IMG/VR virus record: IMGVR_UViG_3300045738_001611
Location: 1 to 33,530 of that record
Length of the DNA stretch: 33,530 nt
Direction: 5' to 3' (one strand)
Source: a virus
How positions within the stretch are numbered: the stretch's first letter is position 1; the number at the start of each line of letters is the position of its first letter. The notes beneath the pieces were generated by a model, which was not told the origin of the DNA, did no database searches, and saw nothing but the letters and a program-made list of their open reading frames with translations. Below, piece by piece: positions 1 to 7,755 of the stretch. Position numbers and translations under genes: made by a program.

Positions 1-133
1 TGATCAATTGTCGAGACCCAACAAATAGGAGATGCGATAGTTGTTGAGGCACATTTAAATAAAAACCATTAAAGAGACCAACTAAGTGTGTATATAGTAT
101 TAAACTAGACGCCTTTTTTGATAGGAATTCTAA
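1..133. other. short non-coding leader before the first complete gene
   Basis: No gene could be supported here. The frame starting at base 1 opens with a TGA and then runs open for 22 codons to a TAA at 70-72. The other two forward frames close by about base 48. The segment is AT-rich and contains a TATATAGTATTAA-like stretch near 91-105 and a CCTTTTTT run near 112-119. Neither has a clear partner element (a -35 box or a hairpin stem), so I call neither a promoter nor a terminator. The AGGAATTCTAA just before 134 is a plausible ribosome binding site for the next gene. At 133 bases this is the longest stretch without a called gene in the window. Confidence 0.5.
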
Positions 134-1411
134 GTGGCAACCAGTGTATTTTCCCCAGATAATGGCCGCATATTTTATGCCTGCCAAGCCGTTCTATTTA
201 AAAAACGCCAAAGCACCACAAGCGGCGGGGCCGATGCCCCCGAAGACGGAGATCTTTTGTCTGGAGTCCAATCCGTAGGGGTGAGCTCTAGTTTTCAAAG
301 AACGCCTTATTCTGATTTTGGTCGTTTCCAGAAGGAATATGGTAGCTACGGAAAACAGATCTTCACAATAACCATAGACAGGGTTATAGACGGAGCGACA
401 TCAGCATTGGGTCGTGGTACACCATTCTATTATCCGGCAGGCAATCCCTCTTCCTACAAGAATTCACACATACTGAAATCCACTAACATTGGTTCTGATG
501 GTTTTTCCGGTTCGTTGAGAAACTACGATATTACATTACTTTATGGTGGAGACTCTTTTGCAGATATGGGGGACGACGACGATGGTTTGCCACCGAACCC
601 GGGTACCGTTGTGTCACAAACTACCTATCGTTGCTGTCTTCTAACAGAAATAAGTTACTCCATTTCCGTTCAGGGGGCTGTAACTGAAAGCATTACGCTC
701 GTCACTGGGGTCGCAACACATAATGATAATACCACTCGTAGTAACTATGATGCTCTTAGTGCTTACCCCGAGAGTGCTGGGGCGGTTATGCAGGGAAAAC
801 ACGTAGATACAAACCTCTGTGTTTTTCCTCTTGAGGTTCAAAGAATGTTTGATATGGGTCAAGTCAAAAAAGAGGGGAATCCACCAGTTAATGTACCTGT
901 CTTGGGGCTGCAAAGTATCGAAATATCGGCGTCTATAGACTATTCCGACATGTTCGACTATGGGGAATTTGGAGGAACGCGTGGAGACTTGGACGAAGAA
1001 CGCTACCCCCGACAGAACGAAATGAAACAAGTAACGCTTCCTGTTGCTGTGACGGCCTCCTTTACGGGTGTTGTTAGAGATCAATACTATGGCAACCAAG
1101 CGTGGCAGTGGAGAATTGAGGACCAGACATTGGACAACACAACCAGTATTCTTGACCCCCTCAAGATATACAAGTGGGAAAGAGAAATAGCCATTTATTC
1201 ATCAGCACAGAATTCCGGCGGAACCGAATTATATATGCATTGGTTGCTAGGAAAAAAGAATTACCTAACAGACATTAGCTATTCTGGAGGAGATGCGGGA
1301 GGCGGAGGAAACGTGGAGGCAACCCTTTCATATCAAAACGAACACAGTGATTTTATAACATATAAATCCGGCACGCTGTATCCAAATCCCACATCTGGGA
1401 CCATCTATTAA
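134..1411 (+). CDS. putative phage tail-tube or other virion structural protein
   Basis: This is a 425-residue protein starting with GTG, preceded by AGGA seven bases upstream. It has no signal peptide or membrane segment and is rich in Ser, Thr, Gly and Tyr with alternating hydrophobic strands, as in beta-rich virion proteins. Two similar-looking halves can be seen: an early VQSVGVSSSF / IFTITIDRVI pattern, and a later LQSIEISASIDY segment followed by LPVAVTASF. The phrase 'LQSIEIS...LFxxG...R...VTLPVAVTASF' resembles phage tail-tube proteins, where strands 'SVSISVD' and 'FPIEVT' flank an Arg-rich loop. A glycine-rich stretch and a Ser/Asn/Tyr-rich tail end the protein. This assignment is an inference from pattern. 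It could also be another beta-rich virion protein such as a neck or decoration protein. It is the only structural gene in the window and probably ends a structural module lying to the left. Confidence 0.5.
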   Translation: MATSVFSPDNGRIFYACQAVLFKKRQSTTSGGADAPEDGDLLSGVQSVGVSSSFQRTPYSDFGRFQKEYGSYGKQIFTITIDRVIDGATSALGRGTPFYYPAGNPSSYKNSHILKSTNIGSDGFSGSLRNYDITLLYGGDSFADMGDDDDGLPPNPGTVVSQTTYRCCLLTEISYSISVQGAVTESITLVTGVATHNDNTTRSNYDALSAYPESAGAVMQGKHVDTNLCVFPLEVQRMFDMGQVKKEGNPPVNVPVLGLQSIEISASIDYSDMFDYGEFGGTRGDLDEERYPRQNEMKQVTLPVAVTASFTGVVRDQYYGNQAWQWRIEDQTLDNTTSILDPLKIYKWEREIAIYSSAQNSGGTELYMHWLLGKKNYLTDISYSGGDAGGGGNVEATLSYQNEHSDFITYKSGTLYPNPTSGTIY

Positions 1412-1418
1412 GGTAATT

Positions 1419-2090
1419 ATGGCTAGAAAAAAAAGAGCAACACAAACAAAACCCGTCCGATCTTCCCGCAAAAAACTGAAGCCCAAAACACCCAATCAAA
1501 CCAATTATCTCAAAGGAATGTCCGAATCCGACATTACATTCTGTTCTGGGCCAGCCGGAACCGGAAAAACGGCAGTAGCCGTCGGAATGGGTTGCGAATA
1601 TCTTCTAGAAAACAAGATATCAAAAATAGTTATAACAAGACCCGTTGTTGAGTCTGGAAGAGGATTAGGCTTTTTGCCCGGTACGCTAACAGAAAAGGTT
1701 CAGCCTTATCTGGTTCCAATAATGGAGGAAATGAAATTATATTTAGGACTAGAAACATACAACTTAATGAGAGAGACTAATATAATAGAAATATGTCCCC
1801 TTGAGTACATGCGTGGAAGAAATTTTCATGATACATTCATGATACTGGACGAAGCACAAAACGCTACATTTGAGCAGATTAAAATGTTTTTGACCAGAAT
1901 TGGAATTGGGTCTAAGGCTATCATAAACGGAGACCTAGACCAAACAGACTTGCGAAACGGTGAACACGGTGGTCTCCGTACATGTATATCCAAGCTAGAC
2001 AATCTGGCTGGAGTTTCTATTTGCGAATTAGATAACTCCGACATAATTAGAAATAAGATCATCTCAAGTATTTTGGAAAGACTTAAATAA
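1419..2090 (+). CDS. phoH: PhoH-like P-loop ATPase
   Basis: This is a 223-residue PhoH-family ATPase of the kind common in marine phages. The N-terminal 30 residues are very basic (KKRATQTKPVRSSRKKLKPK). The Walker A motif GPAGTGKT is at residues 44-51, followed by the family signature around TRPVVESGRGLGFLPGTL. The Walker B stretch MILDEAQNAT lies at about 141-150, and a sensor-like INGDLDQTD follows. In PhoH and PhoH2 proteins this core is related to superfamily 1 helicases and binds RNA. The biological role in phages is not settled. The length is that of the compact phage form. The start is 7 bases after the previous stop, with AAGG upstream. Confidence 0.93.
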   Translation: MARKKRATQTKPVRSSRKKLKPKTPNQTNYLKGMSESDITFCSGPAGTGKTAVAVGMGCEYLLENKISKIVITRPVVESGRGLGFLPGTLTEKVQPYLVPIMEEMKLYLGLETYNLMRETNIIEICPLEYMRGRNFHDTFMILDEAQNATFEQIKMFLTRIGIGSKAIINGDLDQTDLRNGEHGGLRTCISKLDNLAGVSICELDNSDIIRNKIISSILERLK

Positions 2091-2147
2091 AAAAGTGCAT
2101 TCTTGATGAGGATTGCCCATAATAAAGAAATTGACGAAAGGATAAAA

Positions 2148-2486
2148 ATGCCTCTTTATGATTTTGAATGTGAGCCGTGTGCATATTACACAGAGGTTCG
2201 ACAGCGTATGAGTGACCCCTCAACGCTAGAATGTCCTGTTTGCGGAGAGGAAACGCTCAGGAAAGTCTTCATCAACGCTCCACACACCTTTATAAGGGGG
2301 GAAGCCAAGACGATTGGACAGCTAGCAGAAAAAAATTACAAAAATATGGGCTTCTACGAAAAGCAAGACAGAAAAATAAAAGACCTGCTAGAAAGCAGTG
2401 AAGTAAAAGACAAAAGAGAAAGACATCAAAAAATTGTCTCAATGACACCGGAACAACAGACAAAGTGGATTAGAGAGGGAGACTAA
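2148..2486 (+). CDS. FmdB-like zinc-ribbon protein
   Basis: This is a 112-residue protein with the N-terminal MPLYDFECEPC typical of FmdB/CxxC regulatory-type zinc ribbons. Its two metal-binding pairs are C-x2-C in CEPC and CPVC. The last two thirds are charged and helical (EKNYKNMGFYEKQDRK and similar) with no recognisable fold. The frame is open upstream to a TTG at 2103, which would add 15 residues. I prefer ATG 2148 because AAAGGA sits five bases before it and because family members begin with MPLYDF or MPIYEY. A DNA- or protein-binding regulatory role is usual for this zinc ribbon but is unproven. The stop overlaps the next ATG (TAATG). Confidence 0.72.
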   Translation: MPLYDFECEPCAYYTEVRQRMSDPSTLECPVCGEETLRKVFINAPHTFIRGEAKTIGQLAEKNYKNMGFYEKQDRKIKDLLESSEVKDKRERHQKIVSMTPEQQTKWIREGD

Positions 2487-2818
2487 TGGACGAGAAGACC
2501 CTAGAAGACGGAAACATCAACTTTGAACAGATGGAAAACACAACGCCCAATCTCCCCTTTGGGCCAAAAATAGTTGGTCAGAACCATGCTAGCGACGACA
2601 TGCCTAGAAGCATGAAGCCACACATAGGGATTGTAACAATGAAAATAGACATCAGAGCAATGAACCCAGACGGAACACTAGATATCCATGTGATGGGGGA
2701 GAGGGCACTAAAAAAATACAAAATTTCGAATAAGGCACAATTCGTAATCAAGGGAACATCAGAAGCGGCGTGCATAAAAAAACTTAAAAACACTTTGGAG
2801 AAGATTGACAATGGCTAG
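2486..2818 (+). CDS. small hypothetical phage protein
   Basis: I do not recognise this 110-residue protein. The first 45 residues are polar and probably disordered. The last 60 form a compact alpha/beta unit beginning MKIDIRAMNPDGTLDIHV and ending in a basic helix (AACIKKLKNTLEKID). No catalytic motif, Cys pair or membrane segment is visible. Its start overlaps the stop of the zinc-ribbon gene and its end overlaps the next gene by eight bases, so it belongs to the same transcript and is probably translated by coupling. It sits between PhoH/FmdB and the recombinase, so a nucleic-acid role is possible but is only a guess from position. Confidence 0.7.
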   Translation: MDEKTLEDGNINFEQMENTTPNLPFGPKIVGQNHASDDMPRSMKPHIGIVTMKIDIRAMNPDGTLDIHVMGERALKKYKISNKAQFVIKGTSEAACIKKLKNTLEKIDNG

Positions 2819-3152
2819 AGGAGAGAACGAAGACGTTTCTGATTTGAACTTACCAGATCCATTAAAAGTCAAGATTGTTTTTTATGACAGGGCGGGCAAA
2901 GAGGCTGAGGAAGCCCAAGCGGTCGCCAAAGAAGTATCAACGTTCCTTAATTACGAGGATTTTTCTGTACAGCAATTCATCTTATATGGGCGTGGTGAAA
3001 TATTAGACCCGCACGGGGTTGATGCTCGCTGCAACAGGAGCCTATATCAATACAAAAAGGTTGCTAAGGACGCCTTTGAGAGCTATATCAAGTATTTAAA
3101 GTCCAAAAACGCAATGTATTTCACTAGAGCTAGACGACTTATTATGGAGTAA
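2811..3152 (+). CDS. small hypothetical phage protein
   Basis: This 113-residue protein is not recognised. I use ATG 2811, which overlaps the previous stop in ATGGCTAG. A TTG six bases earlier would add two residues. After a short acidic N-terminus, the strand VKIVFYDRAG is followed by helices rich in Glu, Ala and Lys and a basic C-terminal region (YIKYLKSKN, FTRARRLI). There are no metal-binding pairs and no transmembrane segments. It is a soluble, probably helical protein of unknown role within the co-transcribed small-gene block before the recombinase. Confidence 0.7.
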   Translation: MARGENEDVSDLNLPDPLKVKIVFYDRAGKEAEEAQAVAKEVSTFLNYEDFSVQQFILYGRGEILDPHGVDARCNRSLYQYKKVAKDAFESYIKYLKSKNAMYFTRARRLIME

Positions 3153-3156
3153 AAAA

Positions 3157-3474
3157 ATGAAAAAAGGTCCACTTTCAAACAAAGAAAAAGAACATATAAC
3201 TACAAACCGTTCGCGGGAAATTGGCGAAATTGCAAAAGAGATGGATCGCTCAGAATCCATTGTGCAAAAATTTGTTGATACTCTAGAAGAAGAGTCCGAA
3301 CCCAGAGAAGATGTTAGCGGTCTTTTTGCAAGAAACGAGGAGCGTGGAGTCACCGTCATGACAGAATCAGCATCTATGGCTTCGGATAAAAACAAGACCA
3401 ATGATGAAAACGAAGCCCCGCAAACACCAGACAGGTATAAGCAGTTTATCCACCAGATCAAAGAAAAAGAATGA
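3157..3474 (+). CDS. small protein with a predicted helix-turn-helix N-terminus
   Basis: This is a 105-residue protein. Residues 5-45 (LSNKEKEHITTN, then IGEIAKEMDRSESIVQKFVD) have the spacing of a homeodomain-like helix-turn-helix: a helix, a turn near 'DRSES' and a recognition helix. Such domains occur in many phage regulators and terminase-associated proteins. The remainder is acidic and low in complexity (PREDVSG, DKNKTNDENEAPQTP) and probably unstructured, closing with a short helix. A DNA-binding role is an inference from the first third only. The start follows the previous stop by four bases. The end overlaps the next gene's ATG (AATGA). Confidence 0.65.
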   Translation: MKKGPLSNKEKEHITTNRSREIGEIAKEMDRSESIVQKFVDTLEEESEPREDVSGLFARNEERGVTVMTESASMASDKNKTNDENEAPQTPDRYKQFIHQIKEKE

Positions 3475-3986
3475 TCTGTACGACTTTAGACGGTTACATG
3501 AAAAAACTATGTCATGAGGAGCTGATAATAAGCTGGAAGATAACGCTTACTGATGGCACTCCCGTATATGGTGATTATGAAAGACCGGAACTTGATAACC
3601 CTTGGAACAGATTAAGAGACCACTGTTCCCTCAATAACGTTCTGCCTGCAAAGATTGAGCTATATATGTTCGGGGCGGAGCGTCGAGTGTTTTTTGAAGA
3701 TCCAAACGGCTTGGACGGAATCTCTATTTTGCGTGGCCTTGGAAAAGAACAGACAATGGACGGTTCACATGCTCAGTCTTTTCAAACTTTAACCGTGTCA
3801 TTACTAAGGGACTCATGTGATTATATTGATGTGGCAAAGTACACTTGGCCGATAAATAATTTTGAGCAAAGGGAGTCCGTTAGGGGACTATCCGTATCGA
3901 ATTTTCAGAACATGATTTTTAAAAATGAATCAGAAAAACTCAAACACCCGAACGTACAAGAGTATCTCGACATCGGAACCATGTAA
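3471..3986 (+). CDS. hypothetical phage protein
   Basis: I do not recognise this 171-residue protein. It begins in the last four bases of the previous gene. The N-terminal third is mixed strand and helix (ISWKITLTDGTPVYGDY). The middle has beta-rich segments (AKIELYMFGAERRVFFED), and a proline- and asparagine-containing C-terminus follows. The strand 'ISWKITLTDG' with 'VYGDYERPE' looks like a small beta-sheet domain. No enzyme motif can be seen. The next gene's best ATG lies 62 bases inside this one, which is an unusually long overlap for this window. Confidence 0.65.
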   Translation: MICTTLDGYMKKLCHEELIISWKITLTDGTPVYGDYERPELDNPWNRLRDHCSLNNVLPAKIELYMFGAERRVFFEDPNGLDGISILRGLGKEQTMDGSHAQSFQTLTVSLLRDSCDYIDVAKYTWPINNFEQRESVRGLSVSNFQNMIFKNESEKLKHPNVQEYLDIGTM

Positions 3987-4410
3987 TGCCGCACAATATA
4001 TAGCAGAACTTGTGTGCATACGTCGAAGCGAAAGAGAAAACAACGGCAGTCTCGAATATAAATTTTGGAATAACTCTAAAAACGAACAGTACCAAACACA
4101 GGTTAGAATGGCGTCAAAACTAATTAAAAAATATGGCGAAAAGACGGTACTACATTATCTAAAAGGCCCCAGCGGAAAAAATGTCTATTCGCTAGGGTTT
4201 TTGCACAAGTCTAAGAAATTTGTGTTGTCGCTAGACTTTGTTGAAGAAGGAATCAAAAAATCTAAAAAAATACTAGACGAGCAAGCCAAAAAGAAGAAGA
4301 CTATAATCAACCTTCCCAAAGGTGAGTATAAGTCGAGAAAACAGAAACCCCAAAACAGCTTAATGTCAAAACTGAGGAAACTAGATGGCAACCAAGATAA
4401 AGACTCCTGA
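3925..4410 (+). CDS. hypothetical basic protein upstream of the recombinase
   Basis: This is a 161-residue protein. Residues about 17-130 look like a folded domain: EPCNAAQYIAELVCIRRSE, then YKFWN, then a helix MASKLIKKYGEK and the strand pair VYSLGFLHKSKKFVLSLD. The C-terminus is very rich in Lys (KKSKKILDEQAKKKKT) and is probably flexible and nucleic-acid binding. The first ~16 residues fall in the overlap with the preceding gene. No other ATG, GTG or TTG lies close to the domain start in this frame, so I keep ATG 3925 although no ribosome binding site is visible. Its stop overlaps the recombinase start by 26 bases, so the two are probably co-translated and may act together. Confidence 0.7.
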   Translation: MNQKNSNTRTYKSISTSEPCNAAQYIAELVCIRRSERENNGSLEYKFWNNSKNEQYQTQVRMASKLIKKYGEKTVLHYLKGPSGKNVYSLGFLHKSKKFVLSLDFVEEGIKKSKKILDEQAKKKKTIINLPKGEYKSRKQKPQNSLMSKLRKLDGNQDKDS

Positions 4411-5467
4411 GTATCTGAAAAAGATAATCAAGGATTATGGAGAAATAATTCGTAGTGGCACCGAAGTTTTGGAGGAGAAAAAGAACTACAAGACCATATC
4501 GGTTAGCCCCGCAATAGATATAGCTTTGGGGGGTGGTATTAAAGAGGGCAGCTGGCTAACATTGACGGGCGATCCTAAATCTGGCAAAACGACTACTGCC
4601 ATGCAAATTGCCGCAAACTGCCAAAAAGAAGGTAGACCCATTATCTACTTAGATGCAGAAGGTAGATTAAAAGACATGAACTTTGAGGTCAAGGATCTAG
4701 ACCCCGACAAGATGACCGTCGTTGCACCCGAAGATAAGCCGATTCCAGCAGAAGATTTTCTTGATGTTGCTTATAAAATGATGAGTCATCCAGATTACTA
4801 TGGGGCGGTTTTAATAATTGACTCCATATCGTCTCTCCTACCTAAGAAAGAGCTGGATGGTGACTTTAGTCCCACCAGAGCGGGACTTCCAAAGATCCTG
4901 TCGATTTTTACAAAGAAGATAGGACAGCTTTTGCCGCGTCAGCGTGGTTTGATTATCGCTATAACGCATTACATTGCTAACACGGGCGGATTTGGCAAGG
5001 CGAAGATGTCTGACGGGGGTAATAAAATTCAATACCAAGCCGATACAAGAATGGAAATCGCGGGAGGTGGAGAAAAGGTTTCGGCGGTGTCTCCTTGGAC
5101 GAACACCAACGGAGACAGAATAGGTCAGGTTATTAATTGGAGAATCGTTTGTTCGTCGATGGGGCCACCGGGAGGCCAAGTTCAGAGCTATCTTAGGTAT
5201 GGTCACGGGATTGATAAAACACAAGAGATACTAATGCTTGCTTGTGACTTGGGTTTGATTGATAAGTCTGGTGCTTGGTTCTCCTGTTCGTTCATGGGGG
5301 CTTGTAAAGAGTTGGCTAAGGAGATTAAACCAGAACTCAACGTGGATGACGAAGAAGCTTTGATCAAGGCGTTTAAGTTTCAGGGACAAGATAACCTATT
5401 CAAGTTTTTGTCGGGGCACCCAAAACTGATTACATTTCTTGAGTCGGCAATCAAGGAAATGTTATGA
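4385..5467 (+). CDS. uvsX: RecA/UvsX-type recombinase
   Basis: This is a 360-residue RecA-fold ATPase that would catalyse DNA strand exchange in phage recombination and repair. Residues 30-60 carry the entry 'ISVSPAIDIALGGGI'. Walker A is GDPKSGKT at 62-69, Walker B is AVLIIDSISS near 141-150, and a recombinase-like ITHYIAN segment is near 195. DNA-binding loop regions follow (KMSDGGNKIQYQADTR) and a helical C-terminal domain ends the protein. 'ALGGGIKEGSWLTLTG' is characteristic of RecA relatives. The length is close to those of bacterial RecA and T4 UvsX. It overlaps the preceding gene and shares ATGA with the nuclease downstream. I use the UvsX symbol for role only; the sequence could equally be called a phage RecA. 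Confidence 0.9.
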   Translation: MATKIKTPEYLKKIIKDYGEIIRSGTEVLEEKKNYKTISVSPAIDIALGGGIKEGSWLTLTGDPKSGKTTTAMQIAANCQKEGRPIIYLDAEGRLKDMNFEVKDLDPDKMTVVAPEDKPIPAEDFLDVAYKMMSHPDYYGAVLIIDSISSLLPKKELDGDFSPTRAGLPKILSIFTKKIGQLLPRQRGLIIAITHYIANTGGFGKAKMSDGGNKIQYQADTRMEIAGGGEKVSAVSPWTNTNGDRIGQVINWRIVCSSMGPPGGQVQSYLRYGHGIDKTQEILMLACDLGLIDKSGAWFSCSFMGACKELAKEIKPELNVDDEEALIKAFKFQGQDNLFKFLSGHPKLITFLESAIKEML

Positions 5468-5868
5468 AAATAACAGGCTTGGATGGAAAGGAATACAACT
5501 GGAATCCGTCTGGCAAAGAGTCCTCGTCAAAAAAAAGATCAAATCTTCATAAAAAAGCGAAAAAATTACTTGACATTCTCCTTCCGTATGATAGAATATT
5601 GGAAGAGGTGTCGCTCGTCGGTACAAATAATGGTATTCGTCGGGGCACGCTTCGGGCAGATTTTTTTATACCCAACCGAAACTTAATTGTCGAGGTTCAC
5701 GGAGAGCAACATTTTAAATTTAATAAGTTCTTTTTTGAGAACAAGCTTGCCTTCTTTAGGGCACAAGCTAGAGACCGAGATAAAAAAGAATGGTGTAGAA
5801 TAAACGATATTAAGATTGTAGAATTTAACTACGATGAATCAGAAGAGGATTGGAGAGATAAAATATGA
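5464..5868 (+). CDS. Vsr/PD-(D/E)XK-like endonuclease
   Basis: This is a 134-residue protein with the core of the very-short-patch-repair and related PD-(D/E)XK nucleases. It has a basic N-terminus (KKRSNLHKKAKKLL), then RADFFIPNRNLIVEVHGEQHF with Asp66, Glu77 and Gln82-His83 as likely metal and catalytic residues, and a final RDRDKKEWCRINDIKIVEF helix-strand pair. Similar short nucleases serve as resolvase-like or homing enzymes in phages. Its position directly after the recombinase, with an ATGA overlap, fits a recombination or repair role. A stand-alone homing nuclease is the alternative. The gene ends in ATGA shared with the glycosyltransferase that follows. Confidence 0.75.
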   Translation: MKITGLDGKEYNWNPSGKESSSKKRSNLHKKAKKLLDILLPYDRILEEVSLVGTNNGIRRGTLRADFFIPNRNLIVEVHGEQHFKFNKFFFENKLAFFRAQARDRDKKEWCRINDIKIVEFNYDESEEDWRDKI

Positions 5869-6842
5869 CAGACGATTTATTTTACATCAGAGACTTAAAT
5901 AAGAGTGAAGACGGCACACAGGAATTGTCTCGCCATGACGACTTTTTATACTGTGCGTTATATACGTGCCTACGGTTGTCGCAGTTAAGAATCATAAACC
6001 TTGAGCATAAGCTTGGCCTCCTCCCTGTTGATACCCATAGTTATTCTTGCATCGAGTCTTTTTCAGAAAAGTGTGATCTACACCCCGATGACTTGGCGTG
6101 TGATACAATCATTACAGAGAACGATGCCAACAACCTGAGAAAAATGGGGAAACAAAAACACAGGTTAACCGGTTATGAACTCTGTGTCAATGGGGGAGGT
6201 TATTTTATAGTTCTAGATTTGGACTCTATTGCAAGTAGATATAAGAGGTGGTTTACAACTCATCTACCCCAAAAACTGCGAGACAATATATATCCTCTTC
6301 CGTTGGGAATCTGTAGAAAAGAAATTGCCGACTTTGCTCATCTAAGAGAAACCCCCAAGAAAAATCTTTGTTACGCCAATTTTTCAATGACATGGCATGG
6401 TCGACTAAACGTAGCTGAATGGGCTGCTGCTCAGGATTATATCGACCACCGCTTTGCGAGAAGGTTTCCAACACTAGATCAAGATTTGGACGATAAACTA
6501 TTGTGTGACGATGTGTTGCCATTCGATGAATTTTTAGCCACTCTTTCCTCATATAAGTACTGCATAGCCCCAGAAGGGGTGGGTGTTGATACCGATAGGC
6601 AATGGGAGTGCATATTTATGAACGTGGTGCCAGTAGTTCAAAATAACTATGCAAATCGTATCTTTTCCAGAATATGGCCGATGATCTTGGTGAACAGATA
6701 TGAAATGACCGATCTTCCTAAGCTAATTACCGAATTTGAAGAACGGTGTGGGAAAAATATTCAGTATAACCAAGATCTTCTGTTAAGAAAAAATTTGCCA
6801 GAGCTTCTGGATCTAATCGAACACGAGTGTAGAAAGGTATAA
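5865..6842 (+). CDS. exostosin-like (GT47-type) glycosyltransferase
   Basis: This is a 325-residue protein whose C-terminal third has the exostosin/GT47-like signature. At residues 230-258, YKYCIAPEGVGVDTDRQWE is followed by a short hydrophobic strand ending in VVPVV. In this family that loop holds the nucleotide-sugar binding Glu. The N-terminal half is mixed alpha/beta without recognisable motifs (LPLGICRKEIADFAHL, then KNLCYANFSMTWHGR). 'NLCYANFSM...HGR' matches the usual family phrase in which the enzyme reports a short strand before an Arg. There is no signal or membrane segment. It sits inside the recombination-replication block, overlapping the nuclease, well apart from the main glycan island. 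Donor and acceptor are unknown. DNA-base or protein glycosylation are possibilities only. Confidence 0.7.
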   Translation: MTDDLFYIRDLNKSEDGTQELSRHDDFLYCALYTCLRLSQLRIINLEHKLGLLPVDTHSYSCIESFSEKCDLHPDDLACDTIITENDANNLRKMGKQKHRLTGYELCVNGGGYFIVLDLDSIASRYKRWFTTHLPQKLRDNIYPLPLGICRKEIADFAHLRETPKKNLCYANFSMTWHGRLNVAEWAAAQDYIDHRFARRFPTLDQDLDDKLLCDDVLPFDEFLATLSSYKYCIAPEGVGVDTDRQWECIFMNVVPVVQNNYANRIFSRIWPMILVNRYEMTDLPKLITEFEERCGKNIQYNQDLLLRKNLPELLDLIEHECRKV

Positions 6843-6845
6843 GCA

Positions 6846-7337
6846 GTGACAGGCGAAGAAAGATTGAATGAGTTTTTACAAGCTGTAGACGATTGGATTG
6901 AGTGTAAAAACATTATATCGGCTAGAGGCCCAACTAAAAAGCCGAAGAGCGAAGAGCGTCGTGGCAATATCTCTAGGCTTTTAAACTTTTCTGCCGACGA
7001 TCTTAAAATGTTGACGGGAGAAGAGTGTTTAGCCTATGCTTACGAACTACATGCGTATAGTGAATATCTAGAGTCCGTTAAGGCAAAAGAAATTATTGTT
7101 TTAGAATGGGCGGATTCCAGCCTTTGGTATATAATATCTACAGTGATGAATCAATACGGAACACAGTACACCAAATGGCAAGAAAAATACTACTCAGCCA
7201 TAAAAGAGAATCCGCTCGCCAGTGAAATATTAAAAGTAAAAAATCACGCAGAAGCCAGAGTAAAGATATTGAGCGGCAAAGCTGACAGAATGCAAAACAT
7301 GGCCCAGACACTTAACAGTTTATCCAGAAGGAGATGA
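6846..7337 (+). CDS. helical protein, possible recombination mediator
   Basis: This 163-residue protein starts with GTG, three bases after the previous stop. It is almost entirely helical by eye. A basic loop around GPTKKPKSEERRG leads to a long Tyr- and Glu-rich helical region (AYAYELHAYSEYLESVKAKE) and an amphipathic C-terminus (AEARVKILSGKADRMQNMAQTLN). The general layout of an alternating helical core with a basic C-terminal helix, and the position between the recombinase and the helicase, recall T4 UvsY. I cannot align the two convincingly, so the function is unassigned. Confidence 0.6.
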   Translation: MTGEERLNEFLQAVDDWIECKNIISARGPTKKPKSEERRGNISRLLNFSADDLKMLTGEECLAYAYELHAYSEYLESVKAKEIIVLEWADSSLWYIISTVMNQYGTQYTKWQEKYYSAIKENPLASEILKVKNHAEARVKILSGKADRMQNMAQTLNSLSRRR

Positions 7338-7338
7338 C

Positions 7339-7755
7339 ATGACTAAGTTTGACGCTGAAAAATTAATAAAAGACCTTTCAGAAGAGCAAAAGCAGAGGCT
7401 CATAGAAAAATTAACAGGGGAACCGGAAAAGAAAAAGGAAGAATCCTTTTCCGCCGTAACCCATTCTCACGTAATGAGAAATAGTCCCGTTACCACGGAA
7501 ATCAAACAGACCAAGCAAGAAGGACGGGTGACGGGCGTTCCGGTAAACGAAATGCCTCGATTTAACAAGTTCACAGACGACGGATCAGAACACAAGGACA
7601 ACCAAAACGAGACTCCCGATATTGGGTTGACAGAAAGAAGTCGAGAACCTTTTAAACTAATCAAACAAACCTGCACCCGATGCAGCAAAACGATTGAAAC
7701 AAACCCGCAGTTCTACAGAGAATTCTATATTTGTGACTCATGCCTAAAAAGATAA
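7339..7755 (+). CDS. protein with C-terminal zinc ribbon
   Basis: This is a 138-residue protein. The first 40 residues are a charged helical segment (LIKDLSEEQKQRLIEKLTG), and the middle is polar and probably disordered. The end is a compact zinc ribbon with two C-x2-C knuckles, CTRC and CDSC, separated by 16 residues. Such a two-part organisation suits an adaptor that binds a protein partner with its N-terminus and DNA with its ribbon. The last 16 bases overlap the helicase gene, so coupled translation is likely. A helicase-loading or primase-adaptor role would fit the position but is only inferred. The start is preceded by AAGGAGATGAC, a good ribosome binding site. Confidence 0.7.
   Translation: MTKFDAEKLIKDLSEEQKQRLIEKLTGEPEKKKEESFSAVTHSHVMRNSPVTTEIKQTKQEGRVTGVPVNEMPRFNKFTDDGSEHKDNQNETPDIGLTERSREPFKLIKQTCTRCSKTIETNPQFYREFYICDSCLKR

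Noticed and set aside
4-72. 22-codon open stretch at the left edge that reads like a gene end
   Set aside because: It is preceded in frame by a TGA at bases 1-3 and has no start codon with a ribosome site; it cannot be tied to any gene.
5483-5686. 67-codon plus-strand frame inside the Vsr-like nuclease gene
   Set aside because: It overlaps the nuclease in another frame and lacks protein features; the nuclease frame carries the conserved motifs.
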